Under the pieces are notes generated by a model. The model made no database searches, was not told the origin of the DNA, and saw nothing but the letters and a program-made list of their open reading frames with translations. Shown here piece after piece: positions 1 to 12,789 of a stretch of DNA of 64,000 bases. Within the stretch, counting starts at the first letter, position 1. Every line of letters begins with the position of its first letter. Both the position numbers and the translations under genes were made by a program. Source of the stretch: Atherinomorus stipes (lineage: Eukaryota; Chordata; Actinopteri; Atheriniformes; Atherinidae); contig JALJCO010001024.1 of the NCBI GenBank assembly GCA_023101725.1, positions 62,001 through 126,000 on the forward strand, written 5' to 3'.

Positions 1-163
1 CTCCCGTGTATGAAGACGGGTTATTATGTTTCTGATAGATGTGGGAAATATCCGGTCAGCTGATGTAAAAACTTCTGCAAGGAATCCGTTTGGATCGCAT
101 CGAATAAAAGAGATTTTTTTTCATCGAATTGTTTCAGTTCTCGGGGATTAAAATGGTAAATAT

Positions 164-300
164 TAGGGATGTTCGATATAGGCTTTTTTGCTATTGTCCA
201 ACTCTTAAATTCTGATAGCCGATATCGACCGATATATGCAGAGATCTATGAGGTTGTATTTCTCATATTTTGAGAGACAGAATACAGTTGTATCAGCTGT
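164..300 (+). mobile_element. Possible hAT-type end (single TIR-like end)
   Basis: TAGGGATGTTCGATATAGG at 164 resembles the TAGGGATG… ends of hAT elements found complete elsewhere in this window, followed by repeated GATATCGACCGATA words. No matching right end was seen within 1 kb, so it is either truncated or a chance match. Confidence 0.3.
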
Positions 301-464
301 AGCAGCAGCAGCTGCACCGTAGTCACATGACTCTGAAAGGAATGCTGGGATATGAAGTTCTTCCACAATAACAGGGAATTTTCTACATGCTGGATCGATG
401 CTAATAGAACAGAGTCTTGCGAGAAAAATATCTGTTAAATCAGATATTTTGGCATGTCAGCAGG

Positions 465-900
465 AAATTCAATTCAATTCAGATGTATTTATATCGCACT
501 ATTAAAAACAACTGTTGACCAATGTGCTTCACAATAAAATGAACATAAATAACAAAACTTTAAAGCAATATAGAAAAACATAAATGCGACAAAACACTTA
601 AAAAAAGAGCAGTTTGGTTTGCATTGTTCTAAATATCCAACCACTCAGGAAATATTCAGGTGTATTACTGATGGCTGCAGCCCACCTCCATAAGATGAGC
701 TTTATCAGCCCTGAAAGGAAAATGGACCCCAGTGATACACAAATCAGTCACATTCATCTTAAAGACACAAAACAGGACATTAAACACAACACAGAAATAA
801 TAACTGTAGAATTAAGGACTGACTTGTACCACTCTCTTCCCAGATATCACCGTCCTTGCATAAATTAAATCAATCCTTGCCCATGTGAACAAAAGTAGTG
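465..900 (-). repeat. Dispersed repeat resembling a LINE 3' tail (minus strand)
   Basis: The block begins ttcaattcaattcagatgt and continues with a phrase about a 'cactatt…aatgtgcttcacaataaa' end. This is the reverse complement of the 'ataaa…ttgaattgaattg' tails common on teleost LINE copies; a similar tail lies at 45285. The rest (to about 900) has no recognised coding content. Confidence 0.4.
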
Positions 901-1118
901 CACTTATCCCCACTGATAAAACAGACATTTTAGGGAAGGTTCTAGAAATTTTAAGATAAGATATTTGAAGATCTTAAAATCAGCTCTCAGCACAGAGAGC
1001 CACGGCTGCCAGTTTTTAACCTTAAATTATACAGATTTTCTTTTAAAGTGGGATCCAGGTACTCACCTACTGGAAAAGTAAAGTTCCTATGTTTTCATGC
1101 ATAGTTGAGTCACTTGGC

Positions 1119-1320
1119 CTAGTTTCTGTGTCGGGGATAAGGATTTTTGGCCACAACTTCTCCATGAAAAACACTTCTAGCCAGACTTATCCAGAGAGCA
1201 GATGGATGTACCTGGATCCCACTGGTTTCCACCAGTTCTAAGCTGATGGCACTACTGGACATCTTCTGATTTCCAAGGGAAAGGAGCTTGCTATATTTTT
1301 CTTCTGCTGCATTACGTTTC
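1119..1320 (-). pseudogene. Tc1-like transposase fragment, DNA-binding (HTH) region
   Basis: A minus-strand open stretch reads …KMSSSAISLELVETSG… and …SLARSVFHGEVVAKNP…, the pattern of the second helix-turn-helix of Tc1-like transposases (…HPS…R.L…GLHGRVAAKKP). Only this portion is present; the DDE catalytic domain is missing here. It directly abuts the end of a deletion-derivative Tc1 element (1339-1842). Confidence 0.6.
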
Positions 1321-1338
1321 CTTTGCAGAAACTTTTCC

Positions 1339-1842
1339 TTGTCCTCAAAATTATTCATACCCTCCAATTAAAGAAGGAAAAATAACAGCTGTCAGTGAAA
1401 TAAGCTGAAATTGAAAAAAGTAATAATAAATAAAAAAAATTATGAAAATCATGACATTGGTTTTGAATTGTGGTTAGAAAGAAATACTAAAAACAAGCAC
1501 ACAAAACCAAGCATGATGGGGATCTGAAGCTAAAATTTTGTTGATCAACACTTTGAGCCAATCGCAGCATTCAGGTGTTTTCTGTAACGTTCAGTCAGAC
1601 GTCTGCACCTGTTAACAGGTATGTTGGTCCACTGTTCATGGGAAAGGTGCTCGACTGTAATGTGTCTCGTTTGAATTATTATTTCCAACTACAATTCAAA
1701 ATCAAGATTTTCTTTCACTAAATTATAATTTTGTAAATTCTAAGTTGATATTAGTTTGTTTAGTTTCTTATTATATGGATAACTATTCTGAAATTAGCCT
1801 GTTCTTTAATTGGAGGGTATGAATAATTTTGAGGACGACTAT
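1339..1842 (-). mobile_element. Deletion derivative of a Tc1/mariner element
   Basis: The two ends are inverted: GTCCTCAAAATTATTCATAC at 1339 and its near-complement (…GAATAATTTTGAGGACGAC) ending at about 1842, each followed inward by a shared ~150-bp end sequence. Minus-strand codons at about 1650-1549 read QWTNIPVNRCRRLTERYRKH, the C-terminal pattern of Tc1 transposases. The middle of the gene is deleted. A second copy of the same 3' portion lies at 40432-40747 on the plus strand. Confidence 0.65.
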
Positions 1843-4319
1843 ATGGGCTTTGTACCTAAAAGATTTAATGCTGGTTTGAAGGTAAAGAACAGTAACACCA
1901 AATACTGATATGATTAAGATTTTCTTTTGTTTGCTCATTTTGCATTTTGTGAATTGATTCAATCATTATTTACATTTTTTAAAGCATTTTGGGGGAACAG
2001 ATTTTTTTTTTTTCACATTGAGCTAAAACTTTTGCTCAGCACTGTAGATACTGATACTTTTTCATCAAAATTAACAGATCAGTGCAAAGACTTTAATTTG
2101 CAGAATTGATTGCAGAAGTTATTACTGATAATATAAATTTTGCATCATTTCAGCAAGAGAAGCTGATTTTGGGCCTGTCGGTGCCTCGTCAGGTCAACTG
2201 AATCCATCAGAAATGGATTCCTCCTTATTCATGAAGATTCTTTTTCAGGCTTACATTAAAGTATTGATGCAATCACTCTAGTATCAGTCGATGTGTGTAC
2301 TGAACCAACTCTCACTTAGTCAAGTTGACGGCGCTGCTGGTCAAATTTGACGTAATGTCACCACAACTTCCATTTGAAATAAAAAATATTCATGCACAGA
2401 TGGTTTTCAGCCAGTTTACTCAAATATTTAATCAGTTAATTGCTTCTCCCCTGAATCCTTTAGTTGTTGCTGGTGTTTAAACTCCAGAAACGCATCACAA
2501 TTTATCAGGACATCACAGGAATGTAAAGTCAAGTTTCATTATTCTCTCTGAATTGTGACTATTGAATTACAGAACATCTCGGTGTCGTCCTTAACAACAA
2601 AGTCCTCGTTGTTGTTAACAAAATGCATGTCTGCCCCTTCTTTAATATGCTTAAGTGCAAGCTTCAAACTGGATAATCAGATTACTTTGGAAATCAAAGC
2701 CAGCGGCATCAGAAACGTGAGAAAACTCACAATATGAGCTGCAAATTTCTTTTGTTTTCTGAACACACGGCTGCGTGTTGCTGTAAAGCCAGAGGTTGGA
2801 GTCGTATAATATTACTGTCTGTAATGTATTGATGAATGGATTCATTTCATAATACTGAATTTATGCAATCGATTCCACCCTGACGCTGTAAATCATTCTG
2901 ATCAATATTTCTTCAAGCAACACAGGTTTGTGTCAAATGCTGACAGTTTAAGATTAGTTGGTAATAAAATGGAAAGGCAGGAGGAATGATAGTAATATCT
3001 ACGAAATATTGAGGGAGGACTGAATAATTGATGGATTAGGAAATGAAAAATCCTGATATTAGGTACTAGAAAAAGCAAAGGTGCGGCATCCTGATATAAA
3101 TGCTCATTAAACTGACAAGCAAGAAGAATGCAGGCTGCTTTTGAATGGGAGGTAACTGATGTCTGATAGATCCAACCAGCTAAACAAAGCCAGGTGGCTG
3201 ATGTAATTATGGTAATAAATAGCCACCAAAAGAGGCAAAAAATATTGTTGTGGAGATAATGCAATTTCATTTCCTGTCATTGCTGAGAAAATGGTAAAGA
3301 AGAACTGAGGTGACACTCCTCGTCCTTCTAGCTGATTTATTTTAAACAAATTTTATTTCTTGTTGCCGACACGTGGACACAGAAATATTCATTTACGACA
3401 ATCATCTGCAGATGGTTTCAGCCGAAGCATCTTACAAGGAAAGCACATGGGGGGTGTTCAGCATCTTGGCCAGAAACATTTAGATGAATGAACTGTGACA
3501 GCCGGGGGTCAATCCAGCGACATGCAAGGACGACAACCCCGAGACAAGAAAGGGGAACAGGGTTGAGCTGGAAATGTATTAGTATTGCTTTGTTGACAGA
3601 AATGTCCTGCTGTCTTTGACTGCGAGCTGCCACTGAAATCAAACCCATGAAATGATAAAGAATACAGTGATGAGCGAGAGGCTTTGCATCTGTAATGAGG
3701 TTTATTATGAATATACAGTCAGATGCATTATAATAATTGGCCTCCATTCATATACAAAATTTAATAAGGATCAGTCACAGGCAAGTGGAACCCACTTTTT
3801 TTCCTTTGGCTCTAAAAGTAAAATGTCTTTTTTTTTTTTATAATGGAAGCCAATCTTTATTTTAAGCTTTTATCAATTTGGAGATTAAAACAGAGATTTA
3901 CCATACTGAGGCCTGAAGCTCCTGCTTCGTCAGTGTTATAAGTTACATCACAGTTTTTCACAAAATAAAAGCTCTATTTCTAAATTTTTGACAAAGTACA
4001 ATAGCTTTTGGAAGGCGTTTCTTTTGAATAGTGCTCAGCACATAAGCCATAATTCTCATGAAATCTCATCCTGCAAGGCTCCACTTTGAGGACGATGGGA
4101 ACTGCAAGTTTCTGCAAACCTCTGCATTTCACTGTTTGCTATCAAAGATGGTGGTTCTTGTGTTCTCTTTCATTATATGTAAAAAGATTTCCGCTGCCTC
4201 TGGGCATACATACCACGCCATCTTTACTTAAAATATATAAATATACATATATATAAACATGTACTGAGTAGAAATTGTGGATGGTACCAGTTTGCTAACA
4301 TTAGACAAATATACAACTT
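1843..4319. other. Intron or upstream sequence, nothing recognised
   Basis: AT-rich unique-looking sequence with homopolymer T runs (about 2002 and 3830). Open frames of up to 122 codons on the minus strand (2902-3270) have no recognisable domain and no coding-like composition. No host exon was seen. Confidence 0.5.
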
Positions 4320-5140
4320 TAGGCATGGTAGCAACAGCGTTGTTCTTTCAATAGCTAAGTTTCAATATGTTTGGTAAAGAGGTCAGAGTCGGGAGTCCAC
4401 GTATTGTGTTTGGTATTGAATTCCAGGCATGAGAAGCATGAGCAGAAAACATGGCTTGACTAAAGGCACTCTTTCTGAAAGAAATCACACAGTCACCTCT
4501 ACAACCAGATCTTGTTGATCGGTTTGAGGGTTAGTTTTTTTTCTCACAAATTCTTGTAATAGAGGTGGTGCTTTGCCGCAGAAGATTGTGTAAATCATGA
4601 CAGCATCGGTGCGTTTAAGAGTGTTGCCACAGTTTAAGCGCTCGTTCTGACAGTGATGGTACATTTCTGTTTTTTTATCCAATACTTTCAGAGCTTGCTT
4701 ATAAACTGTTTCAATCTGCTTTTGTGCCATTTAGAGCCATTTTACAGGCTGTTTCGAGTGACTTGTTATGCAATAGGACGTGTGACATGATCATAGTTTC
4801 AAAATATGATTTTGCTGATTCAATAGTTTGTTTCTAGTGACCCTAAACTTGAACAAGTTAAACTTAATTCTATTCACAGTATTTCATTTACTGTCATTTA
4901 AAAATAAGTTGTGAGTCAAGAGTGATTCCTAAGTATTTAACAGGTAGGTATTTAAAATTAGTATTGCATCTGCCAGCTCTAGTGCAGTGTGTTTTTTATC
5001 CTTTGCATAGGTGTACAGTACAACATCATCGGCATACATTTGGCAGATGACATTCGAAGGACAACAACTTGGCAGATCACTTACAAACAAACTGAAAAGC
5101 AGTGGACCTAGCGCTAACCCCTGAGGTACCAGTGGTGAAC
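4320..5140 (-). pseudogene. Non-LTR retrotransposon reverse transcriptase, 3' half
   Basis: The minus strand read from about 5136 gives VPQGLALGPLLFSLFVSDLP and, a little further, QMYADDVVLY: the RT motif-B region and the YADD catalytic motif. From 4730 leftwards it reads KQALKVLDKKTEMYHHC and IYTIFCGKAPPLLQEFV, the C-terminal block typical of teleost L2/CR1/Jockey-type LINEs. In-frame stops and frameshifts occur between the two blocks, so this is a dead 5'-truncated copy. The clade is not resolved. Confidence 0.75.
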
Positions 5141-5932
5141 CGTGAGCTCCACAGCAGGGTCTTCATTTCAGCCATCAGCGCCACAAAACCCCATAGATAA
5201 AACTCCCAGCAACAAGACACCTAGTCAACATTACCACCAGAAAACTGAATATCACATTGGTTACATAGATGATCCATTAAACATGCTCTGGAAAGCCGAA
5301 ATCTGTAAATATCAAACGAGTTCACCCAGAAAAACATATTTCGAATATTATCATCCAGTGAAGCTGACGCTGCTGACAGCATCATCACCATGGACAGCGC
5401 TCTGAAACCATGACGCAAAGTTTTACTAAATACGCATATAACATCAAATTAAAGTCTTGATTTATGTTTATACATTCCACAACACCTCCTAAATTTTCTA
5501 CACAGTAAGGGGTGGACAGAGGGAAAATAAAAACCTTTAGAAAAATCCAAACCTTGCAGGATCGACTCGCACATTTAACAAGAGGCAGTTTGCGCTGCAC
5601 GTTTTACCAACGACCTCCACAATAAAGACCAATAACCCAAAAGTTTCCTTGGGCCATAAAATTAATCCATGTGAATAACAGCTGGTTTCTAACACAAGCC
5701 TACCTTACTAGATGAAAACCAAATCCATCTGCCGTTCTTTCTTTGTGAAGGGGATGATATCAGCGTCTTAATTACAATTTATCCTTTGGCGTGAAATCCA
5801 TAATAAGTCTTTTGTCTGCACCAGGAATTCATGAAGGCTGACAGGGTCTTAACAGAAATGGACAATTTTGATTGGATAACATCCTGCCAGTTGGCTCAAC
5901 CTTATAATGCAGATGAGAGAAAATGTATTAAA
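5141..5932. other. Unclassified sequence between LINE and hAT element
   Basis: No recognisable domain. Open frames here (up to 87 codons) have no homology I can identify. Confidence 0.4.
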
Positions 5933-5940
5933 GGTATTGA

Positions 5941-7401
5941 CAGTGTTGGGCAAGCTACTCAGAAAATGTAGTGAGCTAAGCTACAATAAAATAATAAAAG
6001 TAGCTTAACTACATCAAAGCTATTTTTTTTTTTTAACATCGAACTTACTTCATTCCAAGTCACATTGCTACATTTCCTAGTGATCAATGAAACTGATCTC
6101 TGATCCGTTTGATCTGTCAGTTTATTAAAGTATTCTTCCTCAACAAAACTAATACTTACTATACATACCGTAATATCCCCGCCCCCACTAAAACAAACAA
6201 AAAAAAAAAATAGTTGTGTGTGTGACTGTCTTCCAGGGCAGCTACTTTGGTTGAATAGAGTCTCTTTAAAGGAAAAACAAAACTTTTCAAATGCAACTTA
6301 ACTATAATCAGGTATAAATGAACACTTAATTCTAAAATGTTTGGATAATCATGCATCATACAACCATGATTGTCAAAATGTCTCAACTAATACAGCAACT
6401 GTCAGTGAGTCAGTAATTCAGCTTTAGTTTTAATTAAATTTTTTATCTACCTCATTGTTTTTTGTTTTGATTTATTTAAAGTGGTTAAAGTAATGTGTTT
6501 ATTTCGTCTTGGATTATGTAGTCTTGCTATGAAACTGTCTGTTTAGTAAAATATTTATTAGCCCCATTTTGTACAACTGCCATCTACAGAAATATCAGTT
6601 ATCTATTTAAACTGACCACAGATTTTTTTTTGTAGAGGAAAAAGAAAACCTGCACAAAGTAAAGTTATACTGCTCTGTTTCTCCCAACTTTTCCTGCCAT
6701 TCTTGTCATACACACGTGCATTTCGAACGCGCGCACGCATGCACGCACGCACACACACACACACGTTATCATTTCGCTTTTAAATGACGTTTTTAGCTAG
6801 TGCTATGTCAGCTGTTGATGTTTGCTGGCTGAGTTGTGATGACTAGCTTAGCTGATTGTGTGAACTTCAGCAAATACCTGAATGTGTCCTTAAATTTGTG
6901 TTGGACGTCTTGGACATTGACAGGAGCTTCCTCGTGGGGTTGCACAATAAACAACGGAATGTATAACTGCTCTCTCAGGTCTCAAAGATCTTGAACTTAT
7001 TGTGATATGGCCATGGGGATTCACACAGCGAAGACGTCTCTGCCTCTACCTCCTCCCCCTCCAGTTGCACGCTTACCATCTCAGCCTCATCAGTCAATTC
7101 TCGCGGTCATCTGTATTTATACACAGTCTAGGGCAGGAACCGGGATGATAGGTACGCAAAGTTAAAAGGCTCCTGCCACATCTGCATCGGGAGTAAACAC
7201 AGGAGAGATGCGTTTAAGGTCTAGAAATAGCTGGGAAAATGTAGCTTCTGAGGACGCTACCCCCGGTACTTGGCCACGATAGTAGCTTCACTACTGAAAA
7301 GCTATTTGATGTAGAAAACAGCGACGTTACGACCACGCTACTGAGAAATGTAGTTAAACTAGTAGCGGCGCTACTTGTAACAGCGCTACTGCCCAACACT
7401 G
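5941..7401. mobile_element. Non-autonomous hAT element with perfect 8-bp TSD
   Basis: The ends are CAGTGTTGGGCAAGCTAC and, inverted, CAGTGTTGGGCAGTAGCG. The element is flanked by GGTATTGA at 5933-5940 and again at 7402-7409, an exact 8-bp target-site duplication as expected for hAT. The interior (1461 bp overall) contains a CA/CG dinucleotide run (about 6728-6765) and many GTAGC-type subterminal words. No transposase is visible. Confidence 0.88.
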
Positions 7402-7409
7402 GGTATTGA

Positions 7410-7980
7410 TTATTAAATTATTGAATAGATTCAATTATATGTGATACAAAATAAAACTATTTTAAATGAGAGATTTTTTTTTTTAATTTTAGGGAGAGAA
7501 GGCCCTGACAGTTCACCACTGTGCAGTACCCACAGATTATTGTTGCGTGACTTCCTGTTCTGTATCCTAACACACTGAGATCTTCCAGTTTTTCAATGTG
7601 ATATTTAGGTTTTGCATGGTTCTTGGTGAAACGGAACTGTGAAATGGAATGGAGGAATGTGCACTGAGTCATAGAAACAAGCAAGGGTCCCTAAACGGTA
7701 CCCTGAGGAATACCTTTAGTTATCTTGAAAGAGAAATAAGATGTCATTGTGCTGCTTCTGTTTTGGCTGGAAATTAAAAAATCTAATTCTAATAGGCTTT
7801 TTCTTGGATGAATTAAAAAAAAAAACATATATACATAATTTTTCAACATATTTTGGATCTTACTAGTGTTAACATTTTGTTAATGTTAATCTTGCTAAAT
7901 ATACTGACAGCATTAGCAAAATATTTCCGTAAAGACAGATGTGCAGGTTACATATAATTTGAGCTATTTTTTTCTAACTC
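7410..7980. other. Intron or upstream sequence, nothing firm
   Basis: The minus strand near 7715-7680 reads GIPQGTV followed by a stop and GP, loosely like the RT 'VPQGSILGP' motif. The match is too short to call a LINE. The rest is unrecognised. Confidence 0.3.
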
Positions 7981-7983
7981 ATA

Positions 7984-9249
7984 GGGCCAGATCTATCAAA
8001 GGTTTGCATGTTTAAAAACGTGAGCTATCTCAGTGCACACGCTAAAAAATGTACAAACTGATCTATTAACAGCGTGCTAAAAGGGTTTGGTCTTTCAAAA
8101 GTGCTAAAAAATGGCTCTTATCCATTTAGTACTTTTTCTGCAATGAATATGCAATATGGGGCATTTACACGCAAAAGTGCGTGTAATGGGAGGAGAAAAT
8201 GTAAATATATTAATTTAGCACTCGCAAGGCGATTTATCAACTGTGAGACGCATTGCCTTGCTGGTTTTTGTGTCTATTTTAGTACGTCTGGGACAATCCG
8301 GGACACACAGATCTGATTCAAAATCTTTTTTCATGAGCAGTTAGGGCAGCGTATTTAGTTCTCATTGTTGATTCAATAAAAATCAACACAGCAAGCCACT
8401 ATTGAATACAGGTGTAAAATATTCTAGATAAAAGAAAGTTTGCAGCCACTGTGGAGCTTAATGAGAAATAAAGCTGCATTAGTTGTGTCTTTTTATTTCC
8501 CCTTTTTGCCAATGTCACGTTTTAACGTGGATTTTAGCAGCTGGACAGGACCACAGGATCACCTGGCAGTGCAAGCCTCTGAAGCTGTTGGTATTGTGCC
8601 AAAGTGCGCGTAATGGAGACACTTTCATTTGTTCAGCAATCCCTGATCCATGTCCACATCCATTGGCCACTTCTGAGGCTTTGCACAGATACTTGTATAA
8701 TTTTTTATATTTATCATACTTATTTTAAATTAATTTAATTTATTCCATTTCCTTTTTGCGCTGTCATGTCTTGCAATTCGCCATGCTGCAAACCTCGAAA
8801 CATGCAATAACCTAATATATATAGGGGCATTTCAAACACGTTTGCACTCGCTGTCATATGCGCCTTCAGTCTCAAGAGTACCCAACTGCAGTTACAATGA
8901 CCGACATATATCCCATCCATACAGGAAGTCTCATGCAGAAGTTAGTTAAATACCGCCAAGAGTCTCTATCTGCAGCTTGCAAACAGATGCGTTTAGTGAA
9001 GTCGGGTGGTTAGGGTTAGGAGAAGGGTCAGGGGTAGGGTTACATTTTAGAAAGTTACATGAAAAAGAAACTTCCGATTAGGACTTCTGGCGTAGATTGG
9101 ATATATGGCGACGTACTGTGACTGCAGTTGGGTCCCTCTCTTCAGTCTTGGTAAATCACTCGCAAACCGTGGTTCAGCCCCTCGCGCAAAATTCCGGATT
9201 GCATGGGCAAATTGCGACACGCAAATTTGGATCTTGACAAATCCAGCCC
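7984..9249. mobile_element. PIF/Harbinger-like MITE
   Basis: The left end GGGCCAGATCTATCAAAG and the inverted right end GGGCTGGATTTGTCAAGA match at most positions. The flanks are ATA (7981-7983) and TTA (9250-9252), a near TWA duplication as used by Harbinger elements. Within its 1266 bp the words 'acgcgcaaa' and 'ttgcgaca' recur. No transposase frame was recognised. Confidence 0.65.
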
Positions 9250-9926
9250 TTAGTTGTTAAACTGAACACCCAAAACTGAAAATAACTTAATGTAGATGTT
9301 GCTTTCAAATGGTCTGAAACTGTTATAACAGCGAAGCTGAAAAACCAGTTCTTTAATGTCTCAGCTGGATTTAAGATTCACGTGCTGCCCACAAAGATTG
9401 ACTAATAAAAGAGGGAACTATTGCTGAGATTTCTTTGCTCTTTGTACTTTTTTTTTTTTCTTTCTGTGCCCTTGAGGTTCAATTTATTGAATAATTAATT
9501 GCAAGTTCAGACTCATTTACACATACATTGCACGCATGCATGCTCTCATGCACCCACACGCACACACACACACACTTGCTGCATTTACCTCAAGTTATGA
9601 GTCCCTCTCACAGAGCGACTTCCCATTTAGTGAATAAGTTCTGCTTCATTTGTAGATCTCATTTATGTGGTGCCCTTTGAATGTTAATTTGTTTTAGCTT
9701 GTCCAATATAAGGAAGTGGTACGACACCTTCCTTTGCTGATCACAGGTGCACGCTGAATGCTGGATTTCCTTGACTTACATCTAATTTAGATTGGAAAGT
9801 GGATTTTTGTGCCTTAGAGGTCATGATGCATGGGTAATGTGTTTATATTTTGGAAAAGTCAAGAGATAAATGGCCTCACGCTTTTGCCCTTCACTGCCAT
9901 TTACACGCGTCCCTGTGTTGCCTCAG
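9250..9926 (+). other. Sequence upstream of the first visible coding exon
   Basis: It contains a T-run (about 9450) and a CA-rich stretch at 9537-9577. The last 80 bases form the polypyrimidine-containing 3' splice region. No further exon was recognised. Confidence 0.5.
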
Positions 9927-9933
9927 AGAGAAG
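9927..9933 (+). other. caln1: Exon 5' extension upstream of the calneuron ATG
   Basis: Bases AGAGAAG lie between the splice acceptor (cag ending at 9926) and the ATG at 9934. They are open in frame with the ATG (…Glu-Lys-Met). They are therefore either 5' UTR in the short isoform or coding in an isoform that starts in an upstream exon. No upstream coding exon could be recognised in 1-9926. Confidence 0.7.
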
Positions 9934-10048
9934 ATGCCATTCCACCATGTGACGGCAGGCCTGCTCTACAAGGGGAACTACCTGAGCCGCTCGCTGTCTG
10001 ACAGTGACAGTGATGTGCTGGCCAGCATCTCTGTCGAAGAGCTTGATG
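9934..10048 (+). CDS. caln1: Calneuron-1, first visible coding exon (residues 1-38 plus 1 nt)
   Basis: This exon encodes the N-terminal cytosolic segment of calneuron (CaBP8), an EF-hand calcium sensor. From knowledge of the family, calneuron sits at the Golgi by a C-terminal tail anchor and inhibits PI4-kinase IIIbeta at low calcium. The exon starts at acceptor ttgcctcag (exon base 9927). The ATG at 9934 opens MPFHHVTAGLLYKGNYL, a recalled calneuron N-terminal signature, then a serine/aspartate-rich stretch (SRSLSDSDSD) and SVEELD. It ends after the first base of a codon at donor gtaagac (10049). In longer mammalian isoforms, as I recall, this Met is preceded by Glu-Lys; here GAGAAG precedes the ATG in frame, so transcripts starting from an upstream exon could read through this ATG. 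The closest alternative is CaBP7, but the start and the downstream exons fit calneuron better. A teleost caln2 paralogue cannot be excluded. Confidence 0.9.
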
Positions 10049-10049
10049 G

Positions 10050-11541
10050 TAAGACTTCTCAGATGTTACAATATCTGTATGTTTTTCTTGCATTGTAAAA
10101 GAAGTGTACTTTATGGATTTGCATCAAGAAAATTGCATTCTTTTGCATTCATTCAGCAGTCTTCAGTGTTGGTTGAAATTATGCTTCAAACAAATGCATA
10201 TTTATAGATCCCAGCTTCATTGGGCCTTTTCTAGAGGGGAAAAATGTGTTTGTGTTTTCAGCAGGAGCCAAAGGCAGCTGCTGTTAGTTTTAACCAATTG
10301 TCAGCTGATTTATTCTTGCAGGGGGACTCAAGTGCTTCCTCTCAGTAGAAAAAAAACCTCCACATAAACTAGAATACTTCAATCAGGAATATAGTTACAT
10401 ACACATTATAATAAACCCACCGCAGCTTTAGGCTTAGTTTTGTGCCAGTTTTAGGACCAAAACTAAGGTATGCTGTTAGTAAAAGTAAAGGAAAGGCTTT
10501 ACCTCAATTAGAAATGAAGAGAAATGTTGAAGAATTGAAGGATTCAGGGAATAAATCAAAAGAAAAAATAAGACTTTTATTTGATAGTTTTTTTTTTTTT
10601 TTTTTACATTTTTGATTCTTCAAAACAAGCAGCATCTTCCTCATCTGAGCACATGCAGCACATTTGATGCATTCATCCCCGTTTTTTTTTTTTTTTTGCC
10701 AGTAGCAGTTGTGGTCGGCTGCCCTCTCTCTCTCTCTCTCTCCCTCTGAAACTTTGCATTCATGTACCTTTTTGTTTTGGAGTCTGTCTGAGAGTAATCA
10801 CCCGGGTCCGTACTACATAAACCTGATCAATAACCGCCTGCCAGCGTCAGCAGTGGCAGCCTCACAGGTAGCGAACAAACTAGACTTGCCCTGACTCCAA
10901 AATATTTATTCACTGATGCAGCATTAAGCTGCAGCTCGGAGAACTGGCAGCACAGTTCGTGGTAATGGCCAGATGCTCTTTTAGGGTCAAGTTTTCATAT
11001 TCACGATGGAATTTGAATGAATGAATTCCTCATTTCTGTTTCAGTGGGTTTGTGTTTACTTGGCAAAGAAGAAATGGTGTGTGGTTGGAGGATTCACAAA
11101 TTCTGTTTAAAAACACTATGACTAGTTAACTGTAGCCTGTCAGCAGTATAATTAGACTTCATGATGGAATCACAGTTGGCTTGCAGCTTCTAGGCCACCA
11201 GTCTGATAGAGTGCTGCTGTAAAGGGAAATAACTCTCATGTTGTAAACAAGTGCTAAAAAATCTGTTGCTTTCTGCCACGAATCAGTCAAAACAAAAGAT
11301 GGAGATTTGCTTCATTCACATTATGTACCATGAAAATCCTCTCACACTAAGGAGGCAGGAGGTCGTATAGTCCACTGTGAATGAGTGGGTCATTTTCTAA
11401 TGCTGATTGCGGGTTTTTGCACGCTGATGTTAGCAGTCAGTAGCTACCGCTAACATTTTCAGATGCTTATTGTGATTATCTGACCCGTTTATCAGAATAC
11501 CGTGTGAGCACAACGTGTCTCAGCCCTGAAATGATTTGTGT
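10050..11541 (+). other. Proximal intron sequence
   Basis: T-runs at about 10588-10606 and 10683-10697 and a CT microsatellite at 10724-10741. Otherwise unrecognised, apparently unique intronic sequence. Confidence 0.5.
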
Positions 11542-12789
11542 GGTGGCCCAGAAGTGTCACAGAAAAAAAAAAAGCTACAAAACAACACAATTAGCCATAA
11601 CAGAACAAAACAAGCCACAACACAACACAGTTAGACACAACATGTTACAATAGGATACAACACAACATAATTATGCCAGGCTCACACCAAACTGTTTTCA
11701 CCCTCGCAGACTTAAGACTGGAAGTCTGTAGTAAATCTCAGGAGTTTTACTGGAGTCGTGGCATGTTTGATGTTTGACAACATCAAACATGTTTGATATT
11801 ATCGCAAGTCATCGTGACGCAACACAATCAACAACCAATAGCTGGATGAGCTCTGACAGCAGCGGAAGCAGGTCCGACCAGAACCGTCAATACTCAGAGC
11901 ACTAGCGTAGCCAGGAAAAGATATATGTGCACCAGCAAATACTGGTGTGCCAAATTTATTTTCAACAGTGTTCCACCTCCACCAACATTCAAAAGAATGT
12001 ATCTCTCTCAAATACATTATGAACACCAAATATCTCCATGTGTGCATTCTATCATTAATAGTCAACAGTAGTTTACAGCAGGTCACATGTGACATGCTCT
12101 CAAATAAATCAATAACGTTGCCGAACAGAAAGAGCACATTTCGCGATCTAAAAAAAAACAACCTAACAGTCATTGCTGCCCAATAAGACCAATAAAGTGA
12201 AATATATCACACTCATGCACGCGGAGCCATCACTTATCCATTACTCATGATCAACAGCTGTTAAACCATCTAAACAGTCTATGTTGGGAAAAACATCTTT
12301 GTTTAGCCCAACACTTTATAGATGGAAACTGATGTCCTCCATCCACTTTCCTTTTGATGAGTTGCACAGTCAGTTCAGAGGCTCCAAACCAAGTCCATAA
12401 AGCTGCTCTGTGCGCGTATGCGTCCAGCTGGTGAGATGCGTCTGATGCAGGCAGCAGGGAGGCAGCATCTTCATTATTCTATAAGAGTCACTCTGAAAAC
12501 GGTTGTTCAGGTCGACCAGCTGTCTGTCAAGGAACAGGGAACTCTGTTTCATCGCAATTAGCAGCAGTTAACGCTCTGCAATGCTTGCTGGGCGAGTCTG
12601 ACCTACAGTCAGGTCAGGAGGCTGCCGGCACATCCTGGCACGCTCATGGTCACAGAAATACAGAGTTGCGACATGTGTTGACTTCAATATGAAAGTGGCC
12701 ACGTGACTCACGGAGAACACCATGCGAACCCCACACTGTCATATCTTACAGCAGAACACACAGCAGCAATCAGATTACTGACAGTTAAC

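Noticed and set aside
7680..7720. GIPQGTV-like RT motif on the minus strand
   Set aside because: Only seven residues match, with a stop beside them and no other LINE block nearby.
9850..10098. Open frame starting at 9850 through the first exon
   Set aside because: It reads through the intron on both sides. The splice acceptor at 9926, the donor at 10049 and the family start at 9934 define the real exon.
11799..12173. 124-codon minus-strand frame
   Set aside because: It lies within a Harbinger-like element, has no motif, and a 79-codon frame overlaps on the other strand.
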